A stretch of 64,000 nt of DNA from an uncultured Collinsella sp. (GTDB lineage: Bacteria; Actinomycetota; Coriobacteriia; Coriobacteriales; Coriobacteriaceae), in contig CABUTO010000001.1 of the NCBI GenBank assembly GCA_902494535.1, forward strand, positions 48,707-112,706, written 5' to 3'. This document shows positions 1 through 7,181 of the stretch, piece after piece (positions within the stretch are counted from its first letter, which is position 1; each line of letters starts with the position of its first letter). Under the pieces are notes generated by a model that saw only the letters and a list, made by a program, of their open reading frames with translations, was not told the DNA's origin and searched no databases. A program made the position numbers and the translations under genes.

Positions 1-63
1 TTCGTTCGGACGGAGACCGCGGGCAAGCTCAAGCTGGTTTTGCGGTTCGTGGCGCAGTCTTGA
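1..63 (+). CDS. C-terminal end of an unidentified protein (partial)
   Basis: Reading frame 1 is open from the first base to a TGA at 61-63 and encodes 21 residues ending LVLRFVAQS. A strong intrinsic terminator follows 60 bases later, as expected for the end of a real gene. Too little is visible to name a family. It could also be the tail of a mobile-element gene. Confidence 0.4.
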   Translation, partial: FVRTETAGKLKLVLRFVAQS

Positions 64-126
64 CGGCAAAGCATTCGGGGTATATGCTTCAATCAATTGC
101 GGTGGAAGCCTTCGGGCGACACCTGG

Positions 127-154
127 AAAGGCCCGACATGTTCGGGCCTTTCTT
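127..154 (+). terminator. Intrinsic terminator
   Basis: Ten-base perfect stem (AAAGGCCCGA pairing with TCGGGCCTTT) with a five-base loop, followed by CTT. It closes the partial gene at 1-63. The A-rich left arm makes it usable from the other strand too, so it may have served the minus-strand gene at 1750-2028 before the IS inserted between them. Confidence 0.75.
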
Positions 155-157
155 ATA

Positions 158-174
158 ATATGAGAAAGCCATTG
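158..174 (+). repeat. Left copy of 17-bp inverted repeat of the IS110 element
   Basis: ATATGAGAAAGCCATTG, an exact reverse complement of 1720-1736. It lies on the 3' side of the minus-strand transposase. Confidence 0.85.
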
Positions 175-194
175 TCAATAGGCATGTTCGTTCG

Positions 195-219
195 AGCCCG
201 GTTTGAAACCGGGCTTTTT
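195..219 (+). terminator. GC-rich hairpin with T-tract inside the IS end
   Basis: AGCCCGGTTT and AAACCGGGCT form a tight hairpin followed by TTTT on the plus strand. Read in plus it is an intrinsic terminator that would block transcription entering the element. Read in minus it is a stem in the transposase 3' non-coding region, where an IS1111-type bridge RNA would lie. Which role applies is not decidable by eye. Confidence 0.5.
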
Positions 220-494
220 CGTTTCCCGTCGGGAGAGCCCGCGCACGCTGCATGGCTTAGTCGACGCTTGCCTGGCAAGCTAATATCCGCGGGCTCTTGC
301 GGGTGCGCTTCCGGCGGTCAGCCCGGTATGTCCGCGCACCCCACCGCATTTCGATTCTCCGTCCGGCGCTATCGTACGAATCCAGTCTTTTGTCGGGCGC
401 GGCCCCGGGGCTGCCCATCAAAAAGGTCGTGAACTCGCGCCGGCGATGCGTCGAGGCGCGGGCCCTCCCGGCGGGAGTCGGTTGTCGCCGGCTG

Positions 495-1604
495 CTAGAG
501 GACGGTCCCCTCGGACCTGCACCCGATCTCCCAGACCCAGCAGGCGAGCTCGCGCGCCACGGCGGCGTTGGCCTTGCACGCGCTCTTGCCCGCCGCGGCC
601 AGCGCCTCGCGGCGGCGGTGGAGCCTGGCGGTGCAGTCGTCCGCCCTAGAGCGTATCGCCGGGGGCACGTCGGTGCCGGGGGCTGGGGCCTTGGGCCTCG
701 GGGAGCACGTGGAGTAGTGCCATGCGGACTCTATGAGCGCCGTGCGCGCGAGCGCGTTGCCGGCCTTGGTTATCCCGCCGCGCCGCTCGGACTCGCCGCT
801 CGAGTGCTCCGACGGGGTCAGCCCGCACCAGCTCGCGAAGGCCGGCGCCGAGCGGAACCTGCTGAAGGACCCGGCCTCCGCCGCGAGCCTGAAGGCCGTC
901 AGGGTGTCGACCCCCTTGATGCAGGACAGCGCCTCCACCGTCGCCCGCCAGCGGTCGGTGCCCGCCAGCGCGACGACCCTCCTCTCGAGCTGCCGCCTGT
1001 CCGACTCCGCGCAGCGGGCGGCCGTGACGTAGTACTCCAGCGCGTCGCGCTGCGGCCCCTCGAGCCTGATCTCCGAGACCCACCTCCAGTGGGCCCTCGT
1101 CCAGGCCTTCTTCCTCGCCCCGTCGGCGTTGCGCTCGTCCCAGACGTGGCCCAGCCTGATCAGGAACATGTTGAGGCGCTGCCTCGAGCGGCGGAGCTCG
1201 CGGGTCGCGTCGTCGAGGGCGCGGTCGAGGTCCCGGGCGGCCTCGACCGCCATGTCGGGCAGCGGGACCTCGACGATGTTGTGGGTGGCGAGCATGCGGG
1301 CGATGAACTCGGCGTCGCGCCGGTCGTTCTTGCGCCGGGCGTCCGCCGCCGGCCTCTGCATCTTGGAGACGGCGGCCACGGCGCAGTCGAGGCCGAGCGC
1401 GCGCAGCTCGCGCGCCATGTGGAAGCCGGTGGGGCCGCTCTCGTAGCACGCCCTCGGGTCCTCGAAGCCGAGGGCCCACTCCGCGATCTCGGAGGCGTCG
1501 GTGCCGAAGCTGCGGCGCACCACCTCGCCGGTGAAGGGGTTGAACGCCGCGGCGGCGACCGATCGCGCGTGGACGTCCAGGCCGATGGAGGTAACATGGG
1601 GCAT
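495..1604 (-). CDS. IS110-family DEDD transposase
   Basis: The 369-residue product has the length and two-domain layout of IS110-family recombinases. The N-terminal RuvC-like DEDD domain begins with GLDVHARS (first catalytic Asp near residue 9) and carries KNDRRDAEFIARML near residues 92-105 with the later acidic residues. The C-terminal Transposase_20 region reads IKGVDTLTAFRLAAEAG, then FASWCGLTPSEHSSG and GITKAGNALARTALIE, which includes the conserved serine proposed as nucleophile. The ATG at 1604 is preceded by GGAGGAGG at good spacing. The frame is intact, so the element may be active. It would act with a structured guide RNA from the same element if it follows the IS1111 pattern. Confidence 0.93.
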   Translation of the reverse strand: MPHVTSIGLDVHARSVAAAAFNPFTGEVVRRSFGTDASEIAEWALGFEDPRACYESGPTGFHMARELRALGLDCAVAAVSKMQRPAADARRKNDRRDAEFIARMLATHNIVEVPLPDMAVEAARDLDRALDDATRELRRSRQRLNMFLIRLGHVWDERNADGARKKAWTRAHWRWVSEIRLEGPQRDALEYYVTAARCAESDRRQLERRVVALAGTDRWRATVEALSCIKGVDTLTAFRLAAEAGSFSRFRSAPAFASWCGLTPSEHSSGESERRGGITKAGNALARTALIESAWHYSTCSPRPKAPAPGTDVPPAIRSRADDCTARLHRRREALAAAGKSACKANAAVARELACWVWEIGCRSEGTVL

Positions 1605-1719
1605 GGGAAGCCTCCTCCCCGCAGGTGCGGTAAGGGCTACCGCACGGGCCGATACTCAAAGCCCATTGTGGCACCCCGAGCCCGCGGAAAGAAGCTGCGC
1701 CGCGGGGGGAGGCGGCCCC

Positions 1720-1736
1720 CAATGGCTTTCTCATAT
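1720..1736 (-). repeat. Right copy of 17-bp inverted repeat of the IS110 element
   Basis: Exact reverse complement of 158-174. It lies about 115 bases upstream of the transposase start codon. Confidence 0.85.
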
Positions 1737-1749
1737 CGTCTATTAGCGG

Positions 1750-2028
1750 CTAAAATCGCCCGGCGCTAACACCGTCAGCGCTTTCCGTGTTGACAGCGCT
1801 GGTGTCGGTGCCTGTTGCGGCGCTGTCCTCTACGGTATCTCCTGTCGCTTTTGCGTTGGTGCCGTCTTCGGCCTTGCCTGTGTCGCTGCTCGTAGCGTCG
1901 GCTTGCGCCTGCTGCTCTGCGGCTGCCTGAGGCTGGATGGCTTCCGCGATGGTTGCCATGGGCATCGTCGAGCTGACCATGGACGTGCACGCGATCGCGC
2001 AGATCAGGTAGTAAAGGGATCGTTTCAT
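1750..2028 (-). CDS. Small secreted protein with signal peptide
   Basis: The 92-residue product starts at an ATG (2028) preceded by GAGAGG at seven bases. Residues 1 to about 30 form a Sec-type signal peptide: MKRS, a hydrophobic core, then a small-residue stretch ending ATIAEA. The mature part is a low-complexity, Ala/Thr/Ser/Asp-rich linker with no recognisable domain, typical of exported extracellular linkers. The TAG stop lies only about 14 bp from the IS inverted repeat. The gene may therefore be the intact end of a small protein, or the remnant of a longer surface protein cut by the insertion. The terminator at 127-154 on the far side of the element favours insertion just behind the stop. 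No function can be assigned. Confidence 0.55.
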   Translation of the reverse strand: MKRSLYYLICAIACTSMVSSTMPMATIAEAIQPQAAAEQQAQADATSSDTGKAEDGTNAKATGDTVEDSAATGTDTSAVNTESADGVSAGRF

Positions 2029-2091
2029 AGCGGAGCCTCTCGGTGAGCAGCCAATAGGGTCCGAAGGCAGCTCCAGGCCAGCACTCCGCAC

Positions 2092-2890
2092 ATTTTTTTA
2101 TTGGGGTTTATTTTACGGGAACCCCAGTCAACATCAGGGAACTTTCTGGGGAATGTTGGGGAGGGGAGAGGGATGGTGGGCCCGCTTTAGTCCCCGGCGG
2201 CGCTCTGACCCTTTCTGGGCTGACTATACGCGATGCGGTAACTTCAACATGAGGCCGTCTTGCGCCTCTTCGAGACTCGACACAGAGACCTTCCGGGAAA
2301 AGCCTACGAGGCTGCCGCCTAGGCTGATTGCGGCTGACGACCGGACAATAAGCGAGTGTCTCAACATGTTGTTCAAGCAAAATCTTTTGTTAATTTCGAA
2401 CAGGTATTCGATATGTATGGGCTTTCACCGTGTGTAAACACGCGTAACCCAGTTTGAATTTATGCAGGTCAACAAAGCTGCCTCTAGGGTGGATTAGACG
2501 GCTCGCTTATTTCTGTTTATTTTGCTACAAAACTTTAATCGTATCTACCTGCTAAAACACAACATCTTGTGTTCAGTTTCAAAAAACAATACAGGATATA
2601 GATTGTGTTTGCGGCTACAATTAATCTAACGTGAAACGTCGTTTCCCCACTACAACTTAATTGTTCGAAAGGAGCTGGATGGGATAGCTGTCAAAATTGA
2701 GGCCATGTTGATGGTCCACTAAGTTTATATAGGGGCGTGTGCGCTTATTGGTCAACAGCAGTATGCGCCCCAGTTTGTTCAAATCATTTCCAAATAGCTT
2801 TTCTTCAAGAACCTGACACTTGTGTGGCAGGGCGGGTTAGTCCGTAAAAAATTCGAGGGATGGCTTTTGGATTCTTGGAGGTGCGTAATT
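2092..2890. other. Gene-free AT-rich stretch
   Basis: About 800 bases without a convincing gene. Open frames at 2108-2380 (minus) and 2153-2437 (plus) have no domain, no good ribosome site and skewed composition. From about 2380 the sequence becomes clearly AT-rich, unlike the core genome. A Shine-Dalgarno-like GAAAGGAG near 2670 is followed by an ATG that stops after one more codon. I see no clear promoter or RNA structure. It is probably imported DNA upstream of the membrane/MBL gene pair. Confidence 0.5.
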
Positions 2891-3403
2891 TTGGCCAATA
2901 ACTATCTAGATAATCTTCTTGGGAAAATCTCTGCGTACGATCTGTTCAATGTGCTCATTCCGGGCGCACTTGTAACATATTTCGTCAGCCAGATGTCGAT
3001 GGGCAGTTGTATTGACTGCTCTAACTGGCTCGCACTATTTGTGATGAGTTATGTTCTCGGTCTTATTGCGTCGCGGATTGGCTCTCTTTGCATTGAGCCG
3101 TTGGTCCGCAAAATGAAATTGACCGGAAAGCGGGACTATTCTGCCTTTGCGTATGCTCAGAAACGCGATCCAAAGGTCGAGCAGCTCTTAATGATTTCAA
3201 ACATGTATCGCAGCCTGGCGGGGGCTGGTGTTCTGCTCGTCATTATCCTGCTTGCGTCATTGTTGCCGAAATCTCATTGGCTTCCTGCGGCGCTGTGCTC
3301 TTTTGTCGCCTTATTTGTTGCTTCCTGGGTCAAGCAAGAGCGGTATGTGGAAAAACGAATCAACTTCAATCTTGAGGAACGTGATAATCATGAGCGAGAT
3401 TAA
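2891..3403 (+). CDS. Four-helix membrane protein of the MBL module
   Basis: I choose a TTG start at 2891 because GGAGG lies nine bases upstream; the frame stays open back to a GTG at 2822 with no ribosome site. The 170-residue product has four hydrophobic segments (about 18-36, 46-66, 109-126 and 130-147). Between helices 2 and 3 is a basic cytoplasmic-looking loop with RKMKLTGKRDYSAF, and the tail is charged. No domain name is recognised. Its 3' end overlaps the downstream MBL-fold gene by 14 bases, so the two are probably translationally coupled and work together. Codon use is more AT-rich than the core genes, suggesting horizontal acquisition. An anti-phage or stress role is inferred only from position. 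Confidence 0.8.
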   Translation: MANNYLDNLLGKISAYDLFNVLIPGALVTYFVSQMSMGSCIDCSNWLALFVMSYVLGLIASRIGSLCIEPLVRKMKLTGKRDYSAFAYAQKRDPKVEQLLMISNMYRSLAGAGVLLVIILLASLLPKSHWLPAALCSFVALFVASWVKQERYVEKRINFNLEERDNHERD

Positions 3404-4289
3404 GTCTCTGTCCGTTGGTAACGGCGACATGTTTTATATCAATCACAATACTGATAACTTCAGCATGATTGACTGTAATATTACCGATGAGCGTAAGTCG
3501 GAAATCCTTGATGAGGTCAAAAACCTCGCAGGGAAAAAGGATATCGTTCGTTTTATTAGTACGCATCCGGACCAAGATCATATTCAGGGCATTGAGTATC
3601 TTGATGAACTGGGGCTTATCCCGAATTTTTATTGTGTTGACAATAATGTTTCCAAGTCCACGGAGACCAAGAGTTTTAAAAAGTATAAAGAGTTGAAGAG
3701 CTCGTCGCGCGCTTACAAGATTAGCAAGGGGTGTAGGCGCAAATGGATGAACGTATCTGATACGGAGAGCGGCTCTGCTGGGATTAGCGTCCTCTGGCCC
3801 GATGTGACAAACGAGACCTTCCAGAATGCTCGGCTAGATGCTGAAAACTCTGACAAACCCAATAATATTAGTCCCGCGATTGTCTACTCGCTTGAAGATG
3901 GTGTCCGTGCACTTTGGCTTGGTGACATGGAGAATGACTATATGGCTGCGATCGAAGACGACATCGAGCTTTCGCCTGTGGACATTCTCTTTGCGCCGCA
4001 TCATGGACGGAAGTCCGGTCGCGTTCCTAAGACATGGCTAGACAAGTTGGAGCCTCGGTTGATCGTTGTGGGAGAGGCCCCTTCAGACGGGCTTGAGTAT
4101 TACTCGAATTACAACACTCTGACGCAGAATAGCGCTGACGATATTTTGTTCTGTTGCGAGACCGGTAAGACTCATGTTTACGTTGGATCTCCTTCTTACA
4201 GCGTCCATTTCTTGGGTGATGACCCTAATGCTCCGCGAGTGAAGGGCGTGCTGCATTATTTGGGCTCTTTTGATTGCGGTGACCGTTAG
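3390..4289 (+). CDS. Metallo-beta-lactamase-fold hydrolase (ComEC-like MBL domain)
   Basis: The 299-residue product starts at ATG 3390, with GAGGA 11 bases upstream, inside the end of the membrane-protein gene. It is a stand-alone MBL fold. The metal-binding signature is STHPDQDHIQG (H59, D61, D63, H64), the HxDxDH variant seen in ComEC-type MBL domains. LWLGDME (D179) and APHHG (H204/H205) fit the later metal ligands. There is no signal peptide or membrane segment. The partner membrane protein probably tethers it. MBL domains of this type are hydrolases, often of nucleic acids or phosphoesters, and some occur in defence loci, but the substrate here is unknown. AT-rich codon use sets the pair apart from its neighbours. 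Confidence 0.85.
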   Translation: MSEIKSLSVGNGDMFYINHNTDNFSMIDCNITDERKSEILDEVKNLAGKKDIVRFISTHPDQDHIQGIEYLDELGLIPNFYCVDNNVSKSTETKSFKKYKELKSSSRAYKISKGCRRKWMNVSDTESGSAGISVLWPDVTNETFQNARLDAENSDKPNNISPAIVYSLEDGVRALWLGDMENDYMAAIEDDIELSPVDILFAPHHGRKSGRVPKTWLDKLEPRLIVVGEAPSDGLEYYSNYNTLTQNSADDILFCCETGKTHVYVGSPSYSVHFLGDDPNAPRVKGVLHYLGSFDCGDR

Positions 4290-4582
4290 TCTCTCGGTTG
4301 CCTGCTGCCGCTTCCTTCGTCTAGATTGTATTTATGGTCTGTCTGCACTTTTGCCGGACAGCCTAGACGTGCCCTTCCGTCTCATTGAGATGGTGTAGAA
4401 TATCGACCTGTAATACAAAAGCTCTTCCGGAGCTTTAAGGGTGACGCTTTCGACAAGAGAGTGTTGCCCTTTTTTCATGCATGTAATGTTTGACGTGCTG
4501 GCTAAGCGCCATTCAGGCAATGGAATGCTTGAGTGTGGGTGGTTTGACACTTTACGTCTGCTGTCGCGGCTGCAGCAAGCGC
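4290..4582. other. Intergenic stretch between the two putative defence modules
   Basis: No gene is supported. A seven-base stem (AAAGCTC with GAGCTTT, 4418-4436) has no T-tract and is a weak candidate for RNA structure. The minus-strand frame 4332-4613 lacks domain features and a plausible ribosome site. The promoter of the next gene begins at 4583. Confidence 0.5.
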
Positions 4583-4610
4583 TTGATTTAGCATACTTAA
4601 AGTCTATAAT
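4583..4610 (+). promoter_or_regulatory. Sigma-70-type promoter of the RloAB-like operon
   Basis: TTGATT (4583-4588), 16-base spacer, perfect TATAAT (4605-4610). Transcription would start near 4617, giving a short leader before the ATPase gene. This makes the cassette independent of the MBL module. Confidence 0.7.
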
Positions 4611-4663
4611 CAAAGAAAAACTCTGATATCCTTTTTAAAACAATGAAAGGAATGTTGAGGACA

Positions 4664-5881
4664 ATGCTTTGCCAGTTCACCTTCAGGAACTATAGATCCT
4701 ATCGCGACGAGGCGGAGCTTTCCATGCAGGCGACTCCGATGAAGGAGTTTGATCGTTCCCTCATCGAGTGTCCAGATGGACAGAGTTTCCTTCCGGTGGC
4801 TGCGGTGTACGGGCCCAACGCCGGCGGCAAGTCTAACCTGCTTGAGGCTCTCGACTACGTTCGTTCGGCGGTGGCCAGACCGATCAGATTACTGTCCGCC
4901 AGCGCTGATGCACCAGAGGGTGATCGTCCATCGATACCCCGTTGTTCTGCGTTCGGGTTCGATGACGTGTCTGCTGCCGAGCCCACTGAGTTCGAGCTCT
5001 ACTACCGCGCTGGTGACCACGAGTACCGCTATGCCTTGTCCGTACACGCCGATGAGATCGTGTCCGAAGGGCTGTGGCGGCGTAAATTGGGAGCGTCGCG
5101 TACGGCGATGCTGTTCGAGCGCGAGGGTGCAGAGGTTTTGCTCGGTCCCACGCTGCGCAAGCTTGTGACGGCAGCGAAGTTCAACCCTAGTCTGCCGTAC
5201 CTATCGTTCCTTTGCATCAACTTTGATGTGCCGGTGGTCAAGGAGGCTGCCAGTTGGTTTCTTGATGGGGTGTTCCTGAACTACAACAGCTCCTATCTGG
5301 AGCAGATGCTCGAACAGTTGCTCGACGAGGATGACTCACCCGAGGTCACGCGTTTTCTGCGCGCCGTTGATGTGCGTATCGATGGCTTCAGAGTGGAGAG
5401 GGCGCCGGAATGGCGCGGCCAGCGCGTCTTCGTGAGGCACGAGGTGAGCGGCAAGGCGTACGAGTTGCGTTTATCCGAGGAATCTGCCGGCACCCAGAAG
5501 CTCATGGGGTTGGCTGCGTATCTGATGACAGCGCTTGAGCGTGGAGGCACCGTTGTGGTAGACGAGCTCGACGCCAAACTGCACCCGAAGCTTCTTCGCT
5601 ATGTGATTCTGCTGTTTAAGGATCCTGAGGTCAACAAGAGTGGCGCGCAGCTCATCTTCTCGTCTCAGGACGTGTCAACCATGCGAAACGACGTGTTCCG
5701 CCGCGACGAGATATGGTTCGCTGCGCGCGGCGAGGGGGAGGCGAGCCAACTGTGGTCTCTCGCCGACATCCACGAGGCAAACGGTAATCTGGTAAGCAAG
5801 AACGCGGCTTTCGACAAGCAATATCTGTCCGGTCGCTACGGCGCCGATCCGTATCTCACCCGCATCGAGGAGTGGGATTAG
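4664..5881 (+). CDS. AAA-family ATPase, RloA/AbiLi-like
   Basis: The 405-residue product (with start 4664; in-frame ATGs also occur at 4643 and 4652) opens LCQFTFRNYRSYRDEAEL, the usual N-terminus of SMC-like AAA_15/AAA_21 ATPases. Walker A is GPNAGGKSN (about residues 50-58). The C-terminal half carries SAGTQKLMGLAAYL (signature-like), VVVDELDAKLHP (Walker B with D-loop, near residue 300) and LIFSSQD (switch). The next gene starts one base after the stop and encodes an RloB protein. This ATPase plus RloB pair is the layout of RloAB and of the AbiL abortive-infection system. The role is therefore probably phage defence, with the ATPase as sensor or regulator of the RloB effector. I chose 4664 by N-terminal homology; GAGG is only three bases upstream. 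Confidence 0.88.
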   Translation: MLCQFTFRNYRSYRDEAELSMQATPMKEFDRSLIECPDGQSFLPVAAVYGPNAGGKSNLLEALDYVRSAVARPIRLLSASADAPEGDRPSIPRCSAFGFDDVSAAEPTEFELYYRAGDHEYRYALSVHADEIVSEGLWRRKLGASRTAMLFEREGAEVLLGPTLRKLVTAAKFNPSLPYLSFLCINFDVPVVKEAASWFLDGVFLNYNSSYLEQMLEQLLDEDDSPEVTRFLRAVDVRIDGFRVERAPEWRGQRVFVRHEVSGKAYELRLSEESAGTQKLMGLAAYLMTALERGGTVVVDELDAKLHPKLLRYVILLFKDPEVNKSGAQLIFSSQDVSTMRNDVFRRDEIWFAARGEGEASQLWSLADIHEANGNLVSKNAAFDKQYLSGRYGADPYLTRIEEWD

Positions 5882-5882
5882 C

Positions 5883-6551
5883 ATGGTGGCGAAGAAGTCG
5901 AAGGGCTGGCGCAGTGGCAAGCGCGAGGGCCGCTCGCGCATGGTTCAGATGACACGTCATCTCGTAGTGAGCGAGGGCAAGGAGACCGAGCCTCGCTACT
6001 TTGAGGGTGTGCGCGCGGCGTTGGGCGAGGCGAATGAGCGCAAGGTTGCCATTGTCGTTAAGGGAACCGGCAAACACACGCTTGACCTGTTTGACTTCGC
6101 CGTCGAACACTGCCGCTATGCGCCCGAGACGTTCGATCACGTGTGGCTCGTGTATGACAAGGATGACTTCCCTGCGTCCGACTTTGATGCGATGGAGCGC
6201 AAGTGCAACGAGCTCTCTGATGGTTCGAGGACTTTCCACGCGTTGTGGTCCAACCCCTGCTTCGAGCTGTGGCCTCTTCTGCACTTTCGCTACACGACCG
6301 CGCATATGTCCGCGTCCGACTGCCAGCATGCCCTCGCGCAGGAGATGTTGAAGAACTTGGGTATCGAGTACCGCAAGAACCTGGACGGGATGTTTGGGGC
6401 AGTGGATGATAGGCGTGGCGAAGCATTGCAGCGTGCTGGGCGCCTCGTCACATACCATAGGGGGCTGGGTAACGTTAAACCATCTGCGCAAAACCCTGCA
6501 ACCAAGGTGGGCGAGATATTCGATGTGATTGGGCCGTATCTGGTTGGATAG
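5883..6551 (+). CDS. rloB: RloB-family protein (AbiLii-like, TOPRIM-like effector)
   Basis: The 222-residue product has a Lys/Arg-rich N-terminus, then VVSEGKETEPRYFEG (E31 to E36), LVYDKDDF (D92, D94, D95) and SNPCFELW (N124 to E128). These three motifs define the RloB family and resemble the acidic metal-binding constellation of a TOPRIM-like nuclease. It begins one base after the ATPase stop, so the two are co-transcribed. Function is inferred from the family: abortive phage defence in which the RloB protein is the likely nuclease effector. The motifs are intact and I see no frameshift, so the system looks functional. Confidence 0.88.
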   Translation: MVAKKSKGWRSGKREGRSRMVQMTRHLVVSEGKETEPRYFEGVRAALGEANERKVAIVVKGTGKHTLDLFDFAVEHCRYAPETFDHVWLVYDKDDFPASDFDAMERKCNELSDGSRTFHALWSNPCFELWPLLHFRYTTAHMSASDCQHALAQEMLKNLGIEYRKNLDGMFGAVDDRRGEALQRAGRLVTYHRGLGNVKPSAQNPATKVGEIFDVIGPYLVG

Positions 6552-6907
6552 CCGAGTTCGATCGGGCTCGATAGGACTGGAGATTCATGAATGATATTGT
6601 TTGTTGGGTTGTTTGCTGTATTTAATTGGTTTGACCTTTTTGGGGCCCGAATAAGATGCTGTCGTGAATTGGCGGCATTGACGTAGTCAGCCTACGGGTC
6701 TGCGTCCTGCGGGGGGGGGCTTTTCTTTTGAATTGCCGCCCCTTTTCATCATTTGTATGGATGTAAGATTCGGTCTGTCAAAATTTACATCTCAATTAAG
6801 AAAAGGCGAAATTGCGTGCGGTTTTCTGCTCGTATGTAACTTTACTGACGTGTTGTTGCTCAGTCTTAATTCGCTGTGGTTGCCGGTAAGGGATTGACCG
6901 GAATTGG
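6552..6907. other. Intergenic stretch with mixed composition
   Basis: No gene is supported. A run of nine G residues lies near 6711-6719. GGCGGCA near 6671 could pair with TGCCGCC near 6740 across a loop of about 70 bases, but the match is short. It separates the defence cassette from the gene remnant that follows. Confidence 0.4.
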
Positions 6908-7093
6908 GCTTTTTCCTATCCGCTCCGTCGCGAGTTCTACATCGAGTGCATCTGCAACATGATGCGCCCGTGGGCCATCGTGGAATACGAGCGCGAACCG
7001 TGGGTGATGGATGAGGGCACCGTGCGCATTACGTTTGACATGAACGTGCGCGCGGCGGTGGATCGCTGGCGTTTGCTCAACCTGGGCGGTTGA
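6908..7093 (+). pseudogene. Fragment of a VTC-domain polyphosphate polymerase gene
   Basis: The frame ending at TGA 7091-7093 reads EFYIECICNMMRPWAIVEYE, then REPWVMDEGTVRITFDMNVRA. This matches the conserved core of VTC-domain (polyphosphate polymerase-like) proteins, where a Tyr-Arg/Glu-rich strand is followed by VRITFD. No start codon with a ribosome site, Walker-like N-terminus or C-terminal remainder is present; only about 60 codons survive. The fragment sits at the border between the accessory block and the sucrose regulon, so the original gene was probably lost in a rearrangement. Family assignment is from memory of the motif. Confidence 0.6.
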
Positions 7094-7152
7094 AATGATC
7101 CGCTGAGACCTTTCCGGTCGAATATTTTTCGGGCGAGGGTTGGGTATCATGG

Positions 7153-7166
7153 TGAAAGCGATTTCA
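7153..7166. promoter_or_regulatory. Predicted LacI-type operator ahead of the repressor gene
   Basis: TGAAAGCGATTTCA, a near-palindrome with central CG. It matches the two operators at 8250-8263 and 8276-8289 (shared pattern TGAAANCGATTNCA). It lies 16 bases before the GTG start at 7182, suggesting negative autoregulation and arguing against an upstream start at 7140 or 7149. Confidence 0.7.
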
Positions 7167-7181
7167 ATGACAGGGGTACTC

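Larger units (their letters stand above)
146..1748 (-). mobile_element. IS110-family insertion sequence (IS1111-like layout)
   Basis: One DEDD transposase gene on the minus strand is flanked by a 17-bp perfect inverted repeat (158-174 and 1720-1736). Classical IS110 members lack such repeats, while IS1111-group members carry short subterminal ones. The non-coding DNA is asymmetric: about 115 bp on the transposase 5' side and about 330 bp on its 3' side. In the IS1111 group the bridge RNA is encoded on the 3' side. The outer boundaries are estimates a few bases outside the repeats. No target duplication is expected for this family, and I saw none. Confidence 0.75.

Noticed and set aside
297..1769. 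490-codon plus-strand frame across the IS110 transposase
   Set aside because: Arg/Ala/Gly/Pro-rich shadow. The minus-strand transposase has the DEDD and Transposase_20 motifs and a good ribosome site.
2153..2437. 94-codon plus-strand frame in the gene-free stretch
   Set aside because: No domain, no ribosome site, mixed composition across the AT-rich boundary.
4332..4613. 93-codon minus-strand frame between the two defence modules
   Set aside because: No ribosome site or domain, and it overlaps the region holding the promoter of the RloAB-like operon.
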